Assembly (NCBI GenBank): GCA_028622995.1 | Contig: JAJQJQ010000054.1 | Coordinates: forward strand, 620,001-684,000 | Reading direction: 5' to 3' | DNA: 64,000 nucleotides | Source: Panagrolaimus kolymaensis | Lineage: Eukaryota; Nematoda; Chromadorea; Rhabditida; Panagrolaimidae | Part shown: one piece after another, positions 38,628 to 52,331 of the stretch | Position numbering within the stretch: position 1 is the stretch's first letter | How the letters are laid out: every line of letters starts with the position of its first letter | The notes under the pieces: model-generated | Database searches by the model: none | The model's input: the letters and a program-made list of their open reading frames with translations, nothing else | Told to the model about the DNA's origin: nothing | Made by a program: the position numbers and the translations under genes

Positions 38628-38633
38628 AATAAA
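38628..38633 (+). promoter_or_regulatory. Candidate polyadenylation signal of the plus-strand gene
   Basis: AATAAA 62 nt after the stop codon at 38564-38566, followed by a T-rich stretch. The position and context fit a short nematode 3' UTR. Confidence 0.6.
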
Positions 38634-38639
38634 CTTTTT

Positions 38640-38936
38640 TTGAAATGCTTTTGTTTTGACTTATTGAAATTCATTCTATTAGAAAAAATGTGAATAATAT
38701 ATTCGCGGAGGCAGTCAAAAATTATTTTTTTTGAAGTACAAAAATTTTTTGACCATTTTTCTTTTATACCAAAAAAAAATACATTTTTGGCCTCGATTTA
38801 GCCATTGCCGTCCAAAAAACTGAACCAAATTTTTTGTCTGTTAAAAATTTACTTTTGGTATACAAAATAGTACATCGACGGGTTATTTTGGACACCAAAG
38901 TCAATGTACCTCTTTTGCCGAAGCCAAATGGGACAA
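38640..38936. other. Right subterminal region, non-coding
   Basis: AT-rich, with long A and T runs and no convincing gene; the 63-codon minus-strand frame here is fortuitous. GTAC occurs at 38736, 38870 and 38906. TTTAGCCAT (38797-38805) and TTTGGACAC (38887-38895) are the inverted partners of left-end motifs. Confidence 0.6.
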
Positions 38937-38950
38937 TTTTTTTTTGAGTG
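38937..38950 (-). repeat. Right terminal inverted repeat
   Basis: Nine T residues followed by GAGTG, the exact reverse complement of the left 14 bp. The satellite resumes immediately with ATCAAGATT. Confidence 0.8.
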
Positions 38951-38952
38951 AT
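38951..38952. other. Right target-site duplication (AT)
   Basis: AT following GAGTG duplicates the AT preceding CACTC on the left. The satellite monomer continues in register from here. Confidence 0.7.
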
Positions 38953-41900
38953 CAAGATTTTCTGATAGCTTGAGGTCGTTTATTTCCTATAAAAAAGGAA
39001 AAACTAATACAAAAATAATTCTTTTGATTTAATAAATTTTAATGGATCCGCTAACATATTTATGATGCTTCCAATAACAAAACCATCAAGATTTTCTGAT
39101 AGCTTGAGGTCGTTTATTTCCTATAAAAAAGGAAAAACTATTACAAAAATAATTCTTTTGATTTAATAAATTTTAATGGATCCACTAACATATTTATGAA
39201 CCTTCCAATAACAAAAACATCAAGATTTTCTGAAAGCTTGAGGTCGTTTATTTCCTATAAAAAAGGAAAAACTAATACAAAAATAATTCTTTTGATTTAA
39301 TAAATTTTAATGGATCCGCTAACATATTTATGATGCTTCCAATAACAAAAACATCAAGATTTTCTGATAGCTTGAGGTCGTTTATTTCCTATAAAAAAGG
39401 AAAAACTATTACAAAAATAATTCTTTTGATTTAATAAATTTTAATGGATCCACTAACATATTTATGAACCTTCCAATAACAAAAACATCAAGATTTTCTG
39501 AAAGCTTGAGGTCGTTTATTTCCTATAAAAAAGGAAAAACTAATACAAAAATAATTCTTTTGATTTAATAAATTTTAATGGATCCGCTAACATATTTATG
39601 ATGCTTCCAATAACAAAAACATCAAGATTTTCTGAAAGCTTGAGGTCGTTTATTTCCTATAAAAAAGGAAAAACTAATACAAAAATAATTCTTTTGATTT
39701 AATAAATTTTAATGGATCCGCTAACATATTTATGATGCTTCCAATAACAAAAACATCAAGATTTTCTGAAAGCTTGAGGTCGTTTATTTCCTATAAAAAA
39801 GGAAAAACTATTACAAAAATAATTCTTTTGATTTAATAAATTTTAATGGATCCGCTAACATATTTATGATGCTTCCAATAACAAAACCATCAAGATTTTC
39901 TGATAGCTTGAGGTCGTTTATTTCCTATAAAAAAGGAAAAACTATTACAAAAATAATTCTTTTGATTTAATAAATTTTAATGGATCCGCTAACATATTTA
40001 TGATGCTTCCAATAACAAAAACATCAAAATTTTCTGAAAGCTTGAGGTCGTTTATTTCCTATAAAAAAGGAAAAACTATTACAAAAATAATTCTTTTGAT
40101 TTAATAAATTTTAATGGATCCGCTAACATATTTATGATGCTTCCAATAACAAAACCATCAAGATTTTCTGATAGCTTGAGGTCGTTTATTTCCTATAAAA
40201 AAGGAAAAACTATTACAAAAATAATTCTTTTGATTTAATAAATTTTAATGGATCCGCTAACATATTTATGATGCTTCCAATAACAAAAACATCAAGATTT
40301 TCTGAAAGCTTGAGGTCGTTTATTTCCTATAAAAAAGGAAAAACTATTACAAAAATAATTCTTTTGATTTAATAAATTTTAATGGATCCGCTAACATATT
40401 TATGATGCTTCCAATAACAAAACCATCAAGATTTTCTGATAGCTTGAGGTCGTTTATTTCCTATAAAAAAGGAAAAACTATTACAAAAATAATTCTTTTG
40501 ATTTAATAAATTTTAATGGATCCGCTAACATATTTATGATGCTTCCAATAACAAAAACATCAAGATTTTCTGAAAGCTTGAGGTCGTTTATTTCCTATAA
40601 AAAAGGAAAAACTATTACAAAAATAATTCTTTTGATTTAATAAATTTTAATGGATCCGCTAACATATTTATGATGCTTCCAATAACAAAAACATCAAGAT
40701 TTTCTGAAAGCTTGAGGTCGTTTATTTCCTATAAAAAAGGAAAAACTATTACAAAAATAATTCTTTTGATTTAATAAATTTTAATGGATCCACTAACATA
40801 TTTATGATGCTTCCAATAACAAAACCACCAAGATTTTCTGATAGCTTGAGGTCGTTTATTTCCTATAAAAAAGGAAAAACTAATACAAAAATAATTCTTT
40901 TGATTTAATAAATTTTAATGGATCCGCTAACATATTTATGATGCTTCCAATAACAAAAACATCAAGATTTTCTGAAAGCTTGAGGTCGTTTATTTCCTAT
41001 AAAAAAGGAAAAACTAATACAAAAATAATTCTTTTGATTTAATAAATTTTAATGGATCCGCTAACATATTTATGATGCTTCCAATAACAAAAACATCAAG
41101 ATTTTCTGAAAGCTTGAGGTCGTTTATTTCCTATAAAAAAGGAAAAACTAATACAAAAATAATTCTTTTGATTTAATAAATTTTAATGGATCCGCTAACA
41201 TATTTATGATGCTTCCAATAACAAAAACATCAAGATTTTCTGAAAGCTTGAGGTCGTTTATTTCCTATAAAAAAGGAAAAACTATTACAAAAATAATTCT
41301 TTTGATTTAATAAATTTTAATGGATCCGCTAACATATTTATGATGCTTCCAATAACAAAACCATCAAGATTTTCTGATAGCTTGAGGTCGTTTATTTCCT
41401 ATAAAAAAGGAAAAACTATTACAAAAATAATTCTTTTGATTTAATAAATTTTAATGGATCCGCTAACATATTTATGATGCTTCCAATAACAAAAACATCA
41501 AGATTTTCTGAAAGCTTGAGGTCGTTTATTTCCTATAAAAAAGGAAAAACTATTACAAAAATAATTCTTTTGATTTAATAAATTTTAATGGATCCACTAA
41601 CATATTTATGATGCTTCCAATAACAAAACCACCAAGATTTTCTGATAGCTTGAGGTCGTTTATTTCCTATAAAAAAGGAAAAACTAATACAAAAATAATT
41701 CTTTTGATTTAATAAATTTTAATGGATCCGCTAACATATTTATGATGCTTCCAATAACAAAAACATCAAGATTTTCTGAAAGCTTGAGGTCGTTTATTTC
41801 CTATAAAAAAGGAAAAACTAATACAAAAATAATTCTTTTGATTTAATAAATTTTAATGGATCCGCTAACATATTTATGATGCTTCCAATAACAAAAACAT

Positions 41901-42815
41901 CAAGATTTTCTGAAAGCTTGAGGTCGTTTATTTCCTATAAAAAAGGAAAAACTAATACAAAAATAATTCTTTTGATTTAATAAATTTTAATGGATCCGCT
42001 AACATATTTATGATGCTTCCAATAACAAAACCATCAAGATTTTCTGATAGCTTGAGGTCGTTTATTTCCTATAAAAAAGGAAAAACTATTACAAAAATAA
42101 TTCTTTTGATTTAATAAATTTTAATGGATCCACTAACATATTTATGATGCTTCCAATAACAAAACCACCAAGATTTTCTGATAGCTTGAGGTCGTTTATT
42201 TCCTATAAAAAAGGAAAAACTATTACAAAAATAATTCTTTTGATTTAATAAATTTTAATGGATCCACTAACATATTTATGATGCTTCCAATAACAAAAAC
42301 ATCAAGATTTTCTGAAAGCTTGAGGTCATTTATTTCCTATAAAAAAGGAAAAACTATAAGAAAAAATAATTTTTTTGATTTAATAAGTTTTGGTGGATCG
42401 GCTAACATATTTATGATGCTTCCAATAACAAAAACATCAAGATTTTCTGAAAGCTTGAGGTCGTTTATTTCCTATAAAAAAGGAAAAACTAATACAAAAA
42501 TAATTCTTTTGATTTAATAAATATTAATGGATCCGCTAACATATTTATGATGCTTCCAATAACAAAAACATCAAGATTTTCTGAAAGCTTGAGGTCATTT
42601 ATTTCCTATAAAAAAGGAAAAACTATAAGAAAAAATAATTTTTTTGATTTAATAAGTTTTGGTGGATCGGCTAACATATTTATGATGCTTCCAATAACAA
42701 AAACATCAAGATTTTCTGAAAGCTTGAGGTCGTTTATTTCCTATAAAAAAGGAAAAACTAATACAAAAATAATTCTTTTGATTTAATAAATTTTAATGGA
42801 TCCGCTAACATATTT

Positions 42816-45094
42816 ATGATGCTTCCAATAACAAAACCACCAAGATTTTCTGATAGCTTGAGGTCGTTTATTTCCTATAAAAAAGGAAAAACTAATACAA
42901 AAATAATTCTTTTGATTTAATAAATTTTAATGGATCCGCTAACATATTTATGATGCTTCCAATAACAAAACCATCAAGATTTTCTGATAGCTTGAGGTCG
43001 TTTATTTCCTATAAAAAAGGAAAAACTAATACAAAAATAATTCTTTTGATTTAATAAATTTTAATGGATCCGCTAACATATTTATGATGCTTCCAATAAC
43101 AAAAACATCAAGATTTTCTGATAGCTTGAGGTCGTTTATTTCCTATAAAAAAGGAAAAACTAATACAAAAATAATTCTTTTGATTTAATAAATTTTAATG
43201 GATCCGCTAACATATTTATGATGCTTCCAATAACAAAAACATCAAGATTTTCTGAAAGCTTGAGGTCGTTTATTTCCTATAAAAAAGGAAAAACTAATAC
43301 AAAAATAATTCTTTTGATTTAATAAATTTTAATGGATCCGCTAACATATTTATGATGCTTCCAATAACAAAAACATCAAGATTTTCTGAAAGCTTGAGGT
43401 CGTTTATTTCCTATAAAAAAGGAAAAACTATTACAAAAATAATTCTTTTGATTTAATAAATTTTAATGGATCCGCTAACATATTTATGATGCTTCCAATA
43501 ACAAAACCATCAAGATTTTCTGATAGCTTGAGGTCGTTTATTTCCTATAAAAAAGGAAAAACTATTACAAAAATAATTCTTTTGATTTAATAAATTTTAA
43601 TGGATCCGCTAACATATTTATGATGCTTCCAATAACAAAAACATCAAGATTTTCTGAAAGCTTGAGGTCGTTTATTTCCTATAAAAAAGGAAAAACTAAT
43701 ACAAAAATAATTCTTTTGATTTAATAAATTTTAATGGATCCGCTAACATATTTATGATGCTTCCAATAACAAAACCACCAAGATTTTCTGATAGCTTGAG
43801 GTCGTTTATTTCCTATAAAAAAGGAAAAACTAATACAAAAATAATTCTTTTGATTTAATAAATTTTAATGGATCCGCTAACATATTTATGATGCTTCCAA
43901 TAACAAAACCATCAAGATTTTCTGATAGCTTGAGGTCGTTTATTTCCTATAAAAAAGGAAAAACTAATACAAAAATAATTCTTTTGATTTAATAAATTTT
44001 AATGGATCCGCTAACATATTTATGATGCTTCCAATAACAAAAACATCAAGATTTTCTGATAGCTTGAGGTCGTTTATTTCCTATAAAAAAGGAAAAACTA
44101 ATACAAAAATAATTCTTTTGATTTAATAAATTTTAATGGATCCGCTAACATATTTATGATGCTTCCAATAACAAAAACATCAAGATTTTCTGAAAGCTTG
44201 AGGTCGTTTATTTCCTATAAAAAAGGAAAAACTAATACAAAAATAATTCTTTTGATTTAATAAATTTTAATGGATCCGCTAACATATTTATGATGCTTCC
44301 AATAACAAAAACATCAAGATTTTCTGAAAGCTTGAGGTCGTTTATTTCCTATAAAAAAGGAAAAACTAATACAAAAATAATTCTTTTGATTTAATAAATT
44401 TTAATGGATCCGCTAACATATTTATGATGCTTCCAATAACAAAACCACCAAGATTTTCTGATAGCTTGAGGTCGTTTATTTCCTATAAAAAAGGAAAAAC
44501 TAATACAAAAATAATTCTTTTGATTTAATAAATTTTAATGGATCCGCTAACATATTTATGATGCTTCCAATAACAAAACCATCAAGATTTTCTGATAGCT
44601 TGAGGTCGTTTATTTCCTATAAAAAAGGAAAAACTAATACAAAAATAATTCTTTTGATTTAATAAATTTTAATGGATCCGCTAACATATTTATGATGCTT
44701 CCAATAACAAAAACATCAAGATTTTCTGATAGCTTGAGGTCGTTTATTTCCTATAAAAAAGGAAAAACTAATACAAAAATAATTCTTTTGATTTAATAAA
44801 TTTTAATGGATCCGCTAACATATTTATGATGCTTCCAATAACAAAAACATCAAGATTTTCTGAAAGCTTGAGGTCGTTTATTTCCTATAAAAAAGGAAAA
44901 ACTAATACAAAAATAATTCTTTTGATTTAATAAATTTTAATGGATCCGCTAACATATTTATGATGCTTCCAATAACAAAAACATCAAGATTTTCTGAAAG
45001 CTTGAGGTCGTTTATTTCCTATAAAAAAGGAAAAACTATTACAAAAATAATTCTTTTGATTTAATAAATTTTAATGGATCCGCTAACATATTTA
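42816..45094 (+). repeat. Satellite sub-block with a five-monomer periodicity
   Basis: The order CCACC, CCATC, ACATC with GATAGC, then ACATC with GAAAGC monomers is repeated. CCACC monomers begin near 43756 and 44425, about 670 bp or five monomers apart, with an earlier related copy from 42816. All monomers are 134 bp. This is a short higher-order repeat distinct from the dimer and 11-mer blocks of the left arm. Confidence 0.65.
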
Positions 45095-45361
45095 TGATGC
45101 TTCCAATAACAAAACCATCAAGATTTTCTGATAGCTTGAGGTCGTTTATTTCCTATAAAAAAGGAAAAACTATTACAAAAATAATTCTTTTGATTTAATA
45201 AATTTTAATGGATCCGCTAACATATTTATGATGCTTCCAATAACAAAAACATCAAGATTTTCTGAAAGCTTGAGGTCGTTTATTTCCTATAAAAAAGGAA
45301 AAACTATTACAAAAATAATTCTTTTGATTTAATAAATTTTAATGGATCCGCTAACATATTT

Positions 45362-48300
45362 ATGATGCTTCCAATAACAAAACCATCAAGATTTTCTGAT
45401 AGCTTGAGGTCGTTTATTTCCTATAAAAAAGGAAAAACTATTACAAAAATAATTCTTTTGATTTAATAAATTTTAATGGATCCGCTAACATATTTATGAT
45501 GCTTCCAATAACAAAACCATCAAGATTTTCTGATAGCTTGAGGTCGTTTATTTCCTATAAAAAAGGAAAAACTATTACAAAAATAATTCTTTTGATTTAA
45601 TAAATTTTAATGGATCCGCTAACATATTTATGATGCTTCCAATAACAAAACCATCAAGATTTTCTGATAGCTTGAGGTCGTTTATTTCCTATAAAAAAGG
45701 AAAAACTATTACAAAAATAATTCTTTTGATTTAATAAATTTTAATGGATCCGCTAACATATTTATGATGCTTCCAATAACAAAACCATCAAGATTTTCTG
45801 ATAGCTTGAGGTCGTTTATTTCCTATAAAAAAGGAAAAACTATTACAAAAATAATTCTTTTGATTTAATAAATTTTAATGGATCCGCTAACATATTTATG
45901 ATGCTTCCAATAACAAAACCATCAAGATTTTCTGATAGCTTGAGGTCGTTTATTTCCTATAAAAAAGGAAAAACTATTACAAAAATAATTCTTTTGATTT
46001 AATAAATTTTAATGGATCCGCTAACATATTTATGATGCTTCCAATAACAAAACCATCAAGATTTTCTGATAGCTTGAGGTCGTTTATTTCCTATAAAAAA
46101 GGAAAAACTATTACAAAAATAATTCTTTTGATTTAATAAATTTTAATGGATCCGCTAACATATTTATGATGCTTCCAATAACAAAACCATCAAGATTTTC
46201 TGATAGCTTGAGGTCGTTTATTTCCTATAAAAAAGGAAAAACTATTACAAAAATAATTCTTTTGATTTAATAAATTTTAATGGATCCGCTAACATATTTA
46301 TGATGCTTCCAATAACAAAACCATCAAGATTTTCTGATAGCTTGAGGTCGTTTATTTCCTATAAAAAAGGAAAAACTATTACAAAAATAATTCTTTTGAT
46401 TTAATAAATTTTAATGGATCCGCTAACATATTTATGATGCTTCCAATAACAAAACCATCAAGATTTTCTGATAGCTTGAGGTCGTTTATTTCCTATAAAA
46501 AAGGAAAAACTATTACAAAAATAATTCTTTTGATTTAATAAATTTTAATGGATCCGCTAACATATTTATGATGCTTCCAATAACAAAACCATCAAGATTT
46601 TCTGATAGCTTGAGGTCGTTTATTTCCTATAAAAAAGGAAAAACTATTACAAAAATAATTCTTTTGATTTAATAAATTTTAATGGATCCGCTAACATATT
46701 TATGATGCTTCCAATAACAAAACCATCAAGATTTTCTGATAGCTTGAGGTCGTTTATTTCCTATAAAAAAGGAAAAACTATTACAAAAATAATTCTTTTG
46801 ATTTAATAAATTTTAATGGATCCGCTAACATATTTATGATGCTTCCAATAACAAAACCATCAAGATTTTCTGATAGCTTGAGGTCGTTTATTTCCTATAA
46901 AAAAGGAAAAACTATTACAAAAATAATTCTTTTGATTTAATAAATTTTAATGGATCCGCTAACATATTTATGATGCTTCCAATAACAAAACCATCAAGAT
47001 TTTCTGATAGCTTGAGGTCGTTTATTTCCTATAAAAAAGGAAAAACTATTACAAAAATAATTCTTTTGATTTAATAAATTTTAATGGATCCGCTAACATA
47101 TTTATGATGCTTCCAATAACAAAACCATCAAGATTTTCTGATAGCTTGAGGTCGTTTATTTCCTATAAAAAAGGAAAAACTATTACAAAAATAATTCTTT
47201 TGATTTAATAAATTTTAATGGATCCGCTAACATATTTATGATGCTTCCAATAACAAAACCATCAAGATTTTCTGATAGCTTGAGGTCGTTTATTTCCTAT
47301 AAAAAAGGAAAAACTATTACAAAAATAATTCTTTTGATTTAATAAATTTTAATGGATCCGCTAACATATTTATGATGCTTCCAATAACAAAACCATCAAG
47401 ATTTTCTGATAGCTTGAGGTCGTTTATTTCCTATAAAAAAGGAAAAACTATTACAAAAATAATTCTTTTGATTTAATAAATTTTAATGGATCCGCTAACA
47501 TATTTATGATGCTTCCAATAACAAAACCATCAAGATTTTCTGATAGCTTGAGGTCGTTTATTTCCTATAAAAAAGGAAAAACTATTACAAAAATAATTCT
47601 TTTGATTTAATAAATTTTAATGGATCCGCTAACATATTTATGATGCTTCCAATAACAAAACCATCAAGATTTTCTGATAGCTTGAGGTCGTTTATTTCCT
47701 ATAAAAAAGGAAAAACTATTACAAAAATAATTCTTTTGATTTAATAAATTTTAATGGATCCGCTAACATATTTATGATGCTTCCAATAACAAAACCATCA
47801 AGATTTTCTGATAGCTTGAGGTCGTTTATTTCCTATAAAAAAGGAAAAACTATTACAAAAATAATTCTTTTGATTTAATAAATTTTAATGGATCCGCTAA
47901 CATATTTATGATGCTTCCAATAACAAAACCATCAAGATTTTCTGATAGCTTGAGGTCGTTTATTTCCTATAAAAAAGGAAAAACTATTACAAAAATAATT
48001 CTTTTGATTTAATAAATTTTAATGGATCCGCTAACATATTTATGATGCTTCCAATAACAAAACCATCAAGATTTTCTGATAGCTTGAGGTCGTTTATTTC
48101 CTATAAAAAAGGAAAAACTATTACAAAAATAATTCTTTTGATTTAATAAATTTTAATGGATCCGCTAACATATTTATGATGCTTCCAATAACAAAACCAT
48201 CAAGATTTTCTGATAGCTTGAGGTCGTTTATTTCCTATAAAAAAGGAAAAACTATTACAAAAATAATTCTTTTGATTTAATAAATTTTAATGGATCCGCT

Positions 48301-49917
48301 AACATATTTATGATGCTTCCAATAACAAAACCATCAAGATTTTCTGATAGCTTGAGGTCGTTTATTTCCTATAAAAAAGGAAAAACTATTACAAAAATAA
48401 TTCTTTTGATTTAATAAATTTTAATGGATCCGCTAACATATTTATGATGCTTCCAATAACAAAACCATCAAGATTTTCTGATAGCTTGAGGTCGTTTATT
48501 TCCTATAAAAAAGGAAAAACTATTACAAAAATAATTCTTTTGATTTAATAAATTTTAATGGATCCGCTAACATATTTATGATGCTTCCAATAACAAAACC
48601 ATCAAGATTTTCTGATAGCTTGAGGTCGTTTATTTCCTATAAAAAAGGAAAAACTATTACAAAAATAATTCTTTTGATTTAATAAATTTTAATGGATCCG
48701 CTAACATATTTATGATGCTTCCAATAACAAAACCATCAAGATTTTCTGATAGCTTGAGGTCGTTTATTTCCTATAAAAAAGGAAAAACTATTACAAAAAT
48801 AATTCTTTTGATTTAATAAATTTTAATGGATCCGCTAACATATTTATGATGCTTCCAATAACAAAACCATCAAGATTTTCTGATAGCTTGAGGTCGTTTA
48901 TTTCCTATAAAAAAGGAAAAACTATTACAAAAATAATTCTTTTGATTTAATAAATTTTAATGGATCCGCTAACATATTTATGATGCTTCCAATAACAAAA
49001 CCATCAAGATTTTCTGATAGCTTGAGGTCGTTTATTTCCTATAAAAAAGGAAAAACTATTACAAAAATAATTCTTTTGATTTAATAAATTTTAATGGATC
49101 CGCTAACATATTTATGATGCTTCCAATAACAAAACCATCAAGATTTTCTGATAGCTTGAGGTCGTTTAATTCCTATAAAAAAGGAAAAACTATTACAAAA
49201 ATAATTCTTTTGATTTAATAAATTTTAATGGATCCGCTAACATATTTATGATGCTTCCAATAACAAAACCATCAAGATTTTCTGATAGCTTGAGGTCGTT
49301 TATTTCCTATAAAAAAGGAAAAACTATTACAAAAATAATTCTTTTGATTTAATAAATTTTAATGGATCCGCTAACATATTTATGATGCTTCCAATAACAA
49401 AACCATCAAGATTTTCTGATAGCTTGAGGTCGTTTATTTCCTATAAAAAAGGAAAAACTATTACAAAAATAATTCTTTTGATTTAATAAATTTTAATGGA
49501 TCCGCTAACATATTTATGATGCTTCCAATAACAAAACCATCAAGATTTTCTGATAGCTTGAGGTCGTTTATTTCCTATAAAAAAGGAAAAACTATTACAA
49601 AAATAATTCTTTTGATTTAATAAATTTTAATGGATCCGCTAACATATTTATGATGCTTCCAATAACAAAACCATCAAGATTTTCTGATAGCTTGAGGTCG
49701 TTTATTTCCTATAAAAAAGGAAAAACTATTACAAAAATAATTCTTTTGATTTAATAAATTTTAATGGATCCGCTAACATATTTATGATGCTTCCAATAAC
49801 AAAACCATCAAGATTTTCTGATAGCTTGAGGTCGTTTATTTCCTATAAAAAAGGAAAAACTATTACAAAAATAATTCTTTTGATTTAATAAATTTTAATG
49901 GATCCGCTAACATATTT
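45362..49917 (+). repeat. Homogenised run of 34 near-identical 134-bp monomers
   Basis: Exactly 34 consecutive 134-bp monomers, all with CCATCAAG, GATAGC, CTATTAC and GGATCCGC. The only difference I saw is a T-to-A change at 49169 (GTTTAATTCC). The block is bounded by ACATCAAG/GAAAGC monomers on both sides. Such uniformity indicates very recent single-monomer amplification, or assembly or consensus collapse of reads in this stretch. Confidence 0.85.
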
Positions 49918-50857
49918 ATGATGCTTCCAATAACAAAAACATCAAGATTTTCTGAAAGCTTGAGGTCGTTTATTTCCTATAAAAAAGGAAAAACTAATAC
50001 AAAAATAATTCTTTTGATTTAATAAATTTTAATGGATCCGCTAACATATTTATGATGCTTCCAATAACAAAAACATCAAGATTTTCTGATAGCTTGAGGT
50101 CGTTTATTTCCTATAAAAAAGGAAAAACTAATACAAAAATAATTCTTTTGATTTAATAAATTTTAATGGATCCACTAACATATTTATGATGCTTCCAAAA
50201 ACAAAAACATCAAGATTTTCTGAAAGCTTGAGGTCGTTTATTTCCTATAAAAAAGGAAAAACTAATACAAAAATAATTCTTTTGATTTAATAAATTTTAA
50301 TGGATCCGCTAACATATTTATGATGCTTCCAATAACAAAAACATCAAGATTTTCTGAAAGCTTGAGGTCATTTATTTCCTATAAAAAAGGAAAAACTATA
50401 AGAAAAAATAATTTTTTTGATTTAATAAGTTTTGGTGGATCGGCTAACATATTTATGATGCTTCCAATAACAAAAACATCAAGATTTTCTGAAAGCTTGA
50501 GGTCATTTATTTCCTATAAAAAAGGAAAAACTATAAGAAAAAAAATTTTTTTGATTTAATAAATTTTAATGGATCCGCTAACATATTTATGATGCTTCCA
50601 ATAACAAAAACATCAAGATTTTCTGAAAGCTTGAGGTCATTTATTTCCTATAAAAAAGGAAAAACTATAAGAAAAAATAATTTTTTTGATTTAATAAATT
50701 TTAATGGATCCGCTAACATATTTATGATGCTTCCAATAACAAAAACATCAAGATTTTCTGATAGCTTGAGGTCGTTTATTTCCTATAAAAAAGGAAAAAC
50801 TAATACAAAAATAATTCTTTTGATTTAATAAATTTTAATGGATCCGCTAACATATTT

Positions 50858-52331
50858 ATGATGCTTCCAATAACAAAAACATCAAGATTTTCTGATAGCT
50901 TGAGGTCGTTTATTTCCTATAAAAAAGGAAAAACTAATACAAAAATAATTCTTTTGATTTAATAAATTTTAATGGATCCGCTAACATATTTATGATGCTT
51001 CCAATAACAAAAACATCAAGATTTTCTGATAGCTTGAGGTCGTTTATTTCCTATAAAAAAGGAAAAACTAATACAAAAATAATTCTTTTGATTTAATAAA
51101 TTTTAATGGATCCGCTAACATATTTATGATGCTTCCAATAACAAAAACATCAAGATTTTCTGATAGCTTGAGGTCGTTTATTTCCTATAAAAAAGGAAAA
51201 ACTAATACAAAAATAATTCTTTTGATTTAATAAATTTTAATGGATCCGCTAACATATTTATGATGCTTCCAATAACAAAAACATCAAGATTTTCTGATAG
51301 CTTGAGGTCGTTTATTTCCTATAAAAAAGGAAAAACTAATACAAAAATAATTCTTTTGATTTAATAAATTTTAATGGATCCGCTAACATATTTATGATGC
51401 TTCCAATAACAAAAACATCAAGATTTTCTGATAGCTTGAGGTCGTTTATTTCCTATAAAAAAGGAAAAACTAATACAAAAATAATTCTTTTGATTTAATA
51501 AATTTTAATGGATCCGCTAACATATTTATGATGCTTCCAATAACAAAAACATCAAGATTTTCTGATAGCTTGAGGTCGTTTATTTCCTATAAAAAAGGAA
51601 AAACTAATACAAAAATAATTCTTTTGATTTAATAAATTTTAATGGATCCGCTAACATATTTATGATGCTTCCAATAACAAAAACATCAAGATTTTCTGAT
51701 AGCTTGAGGTCGTTTATTTCCTATAAAAAAGGAAAAACTAATACAAAAATAATTCTTTTGATTTAATAAATTTTAATGGATCCGCTAACATATTTATGAT
51801 GCTTCCAATAACAAAAACATCAAGATTTTCTGATAGCTTGAGGTCGTTTATTTCCTATAAAAAAGGAAAAACTAATACAAAAATAATTCTTTTGATTTAA
51901 TAAATTTTAATGGATCCGCTAACATATTTATGATGCTTCCAATAACAAAAACATCAAGATTTTCTGATAGCTTGAGGTCGTTTATTTCCTATAAAAAAGG
52001 AAAAACTAATACAAAAATAATTCTTTTGATTTAATAAATTTTAATGGATCCGCTAACATATTTATGATGCTTCCAATAACAAAAACATCAAGATTTTCTG
52101 ATAGCTTGAGGTCGTTTATTTCCTATAAAAAAGGAAAAACTAATACAAAAATAATTCTTTTGATTTAATAAATTTTAATGGATCCGCTAACATATTTATG
52201 ATGCTTCCAATAACAAAAACATCAAGATTTTCTGATAGCTTGAGGTCGTTTATTTCCTATAAAAAAGGAAAAACTAATACAAAAATAATTCTTTTGATTT
52301 AATAAATTTTAATGGATCCGCTAACATATTT
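50858..52331 (+). repeat. Uniform run of 11 monomers (ACATC/CTAATAC type)
   Basis: Eleven consecutive 134-bp monomers of one type (ACATCAAG, GATAGC, CTAATAC, GGATCCGC), with no difference seen by eye. A second, separate local amplification from a different founder than the 34-monomer run. Confidence 0.8.

Larger units (their letters stand above)
33686..38950. mobile_element. CACTA-like DNA transposon carrying two genes
   Basis: A 5265-bp non-repetitive segment sits inside one satellite monomer. It begins CACTC and ends GAGTG, with 14-bp perfect terminal inverted repeats (CACTC followed by nine A) and AT on both outer sides. Short inverted motifs recur near the ends: ATGGCTAAA at 33711 with its complement at 38797, GTGTCCAAA at 33765 with its complement at 38887, and eight GTAC sites in all. 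CACTR-type termini, a 2-3 bp target duplication and repeated subterminal motifs are known traits of CACTA (EnSpm and, in nematodes, Mirage-like) elements. CACTC is a slight departure from CACTA/CACTG. It carries two divergent spliced genes, neither recognised as a transposase, so it may be non-autonomous with captured or accessory genes, or a family whose transposase I do not recognise. Confidence 0.75.

Noticed and set aside
38400..38693. Overlapping frames on both strands at the 3' end of the plus-strand gene
   Set aside because: They are shadows of its last exon; the frame starting at 38312 joins the upstream exons in phase.
33686..38950. Helitron insertion between A and T
   Set aside because: The junction A/TC on each side is suggestive, but both ends are inverted copies of each other and there is no CTRR end with a hairpin and no Rep/helicase gene.
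33686..38950. hAT, Transib or Tc1/mariner element
   Set aside because: There is no 8-bp or 5-bp target duplication and no TA target; the AT duplication and CACTC ends fit a CACTA-like element better.
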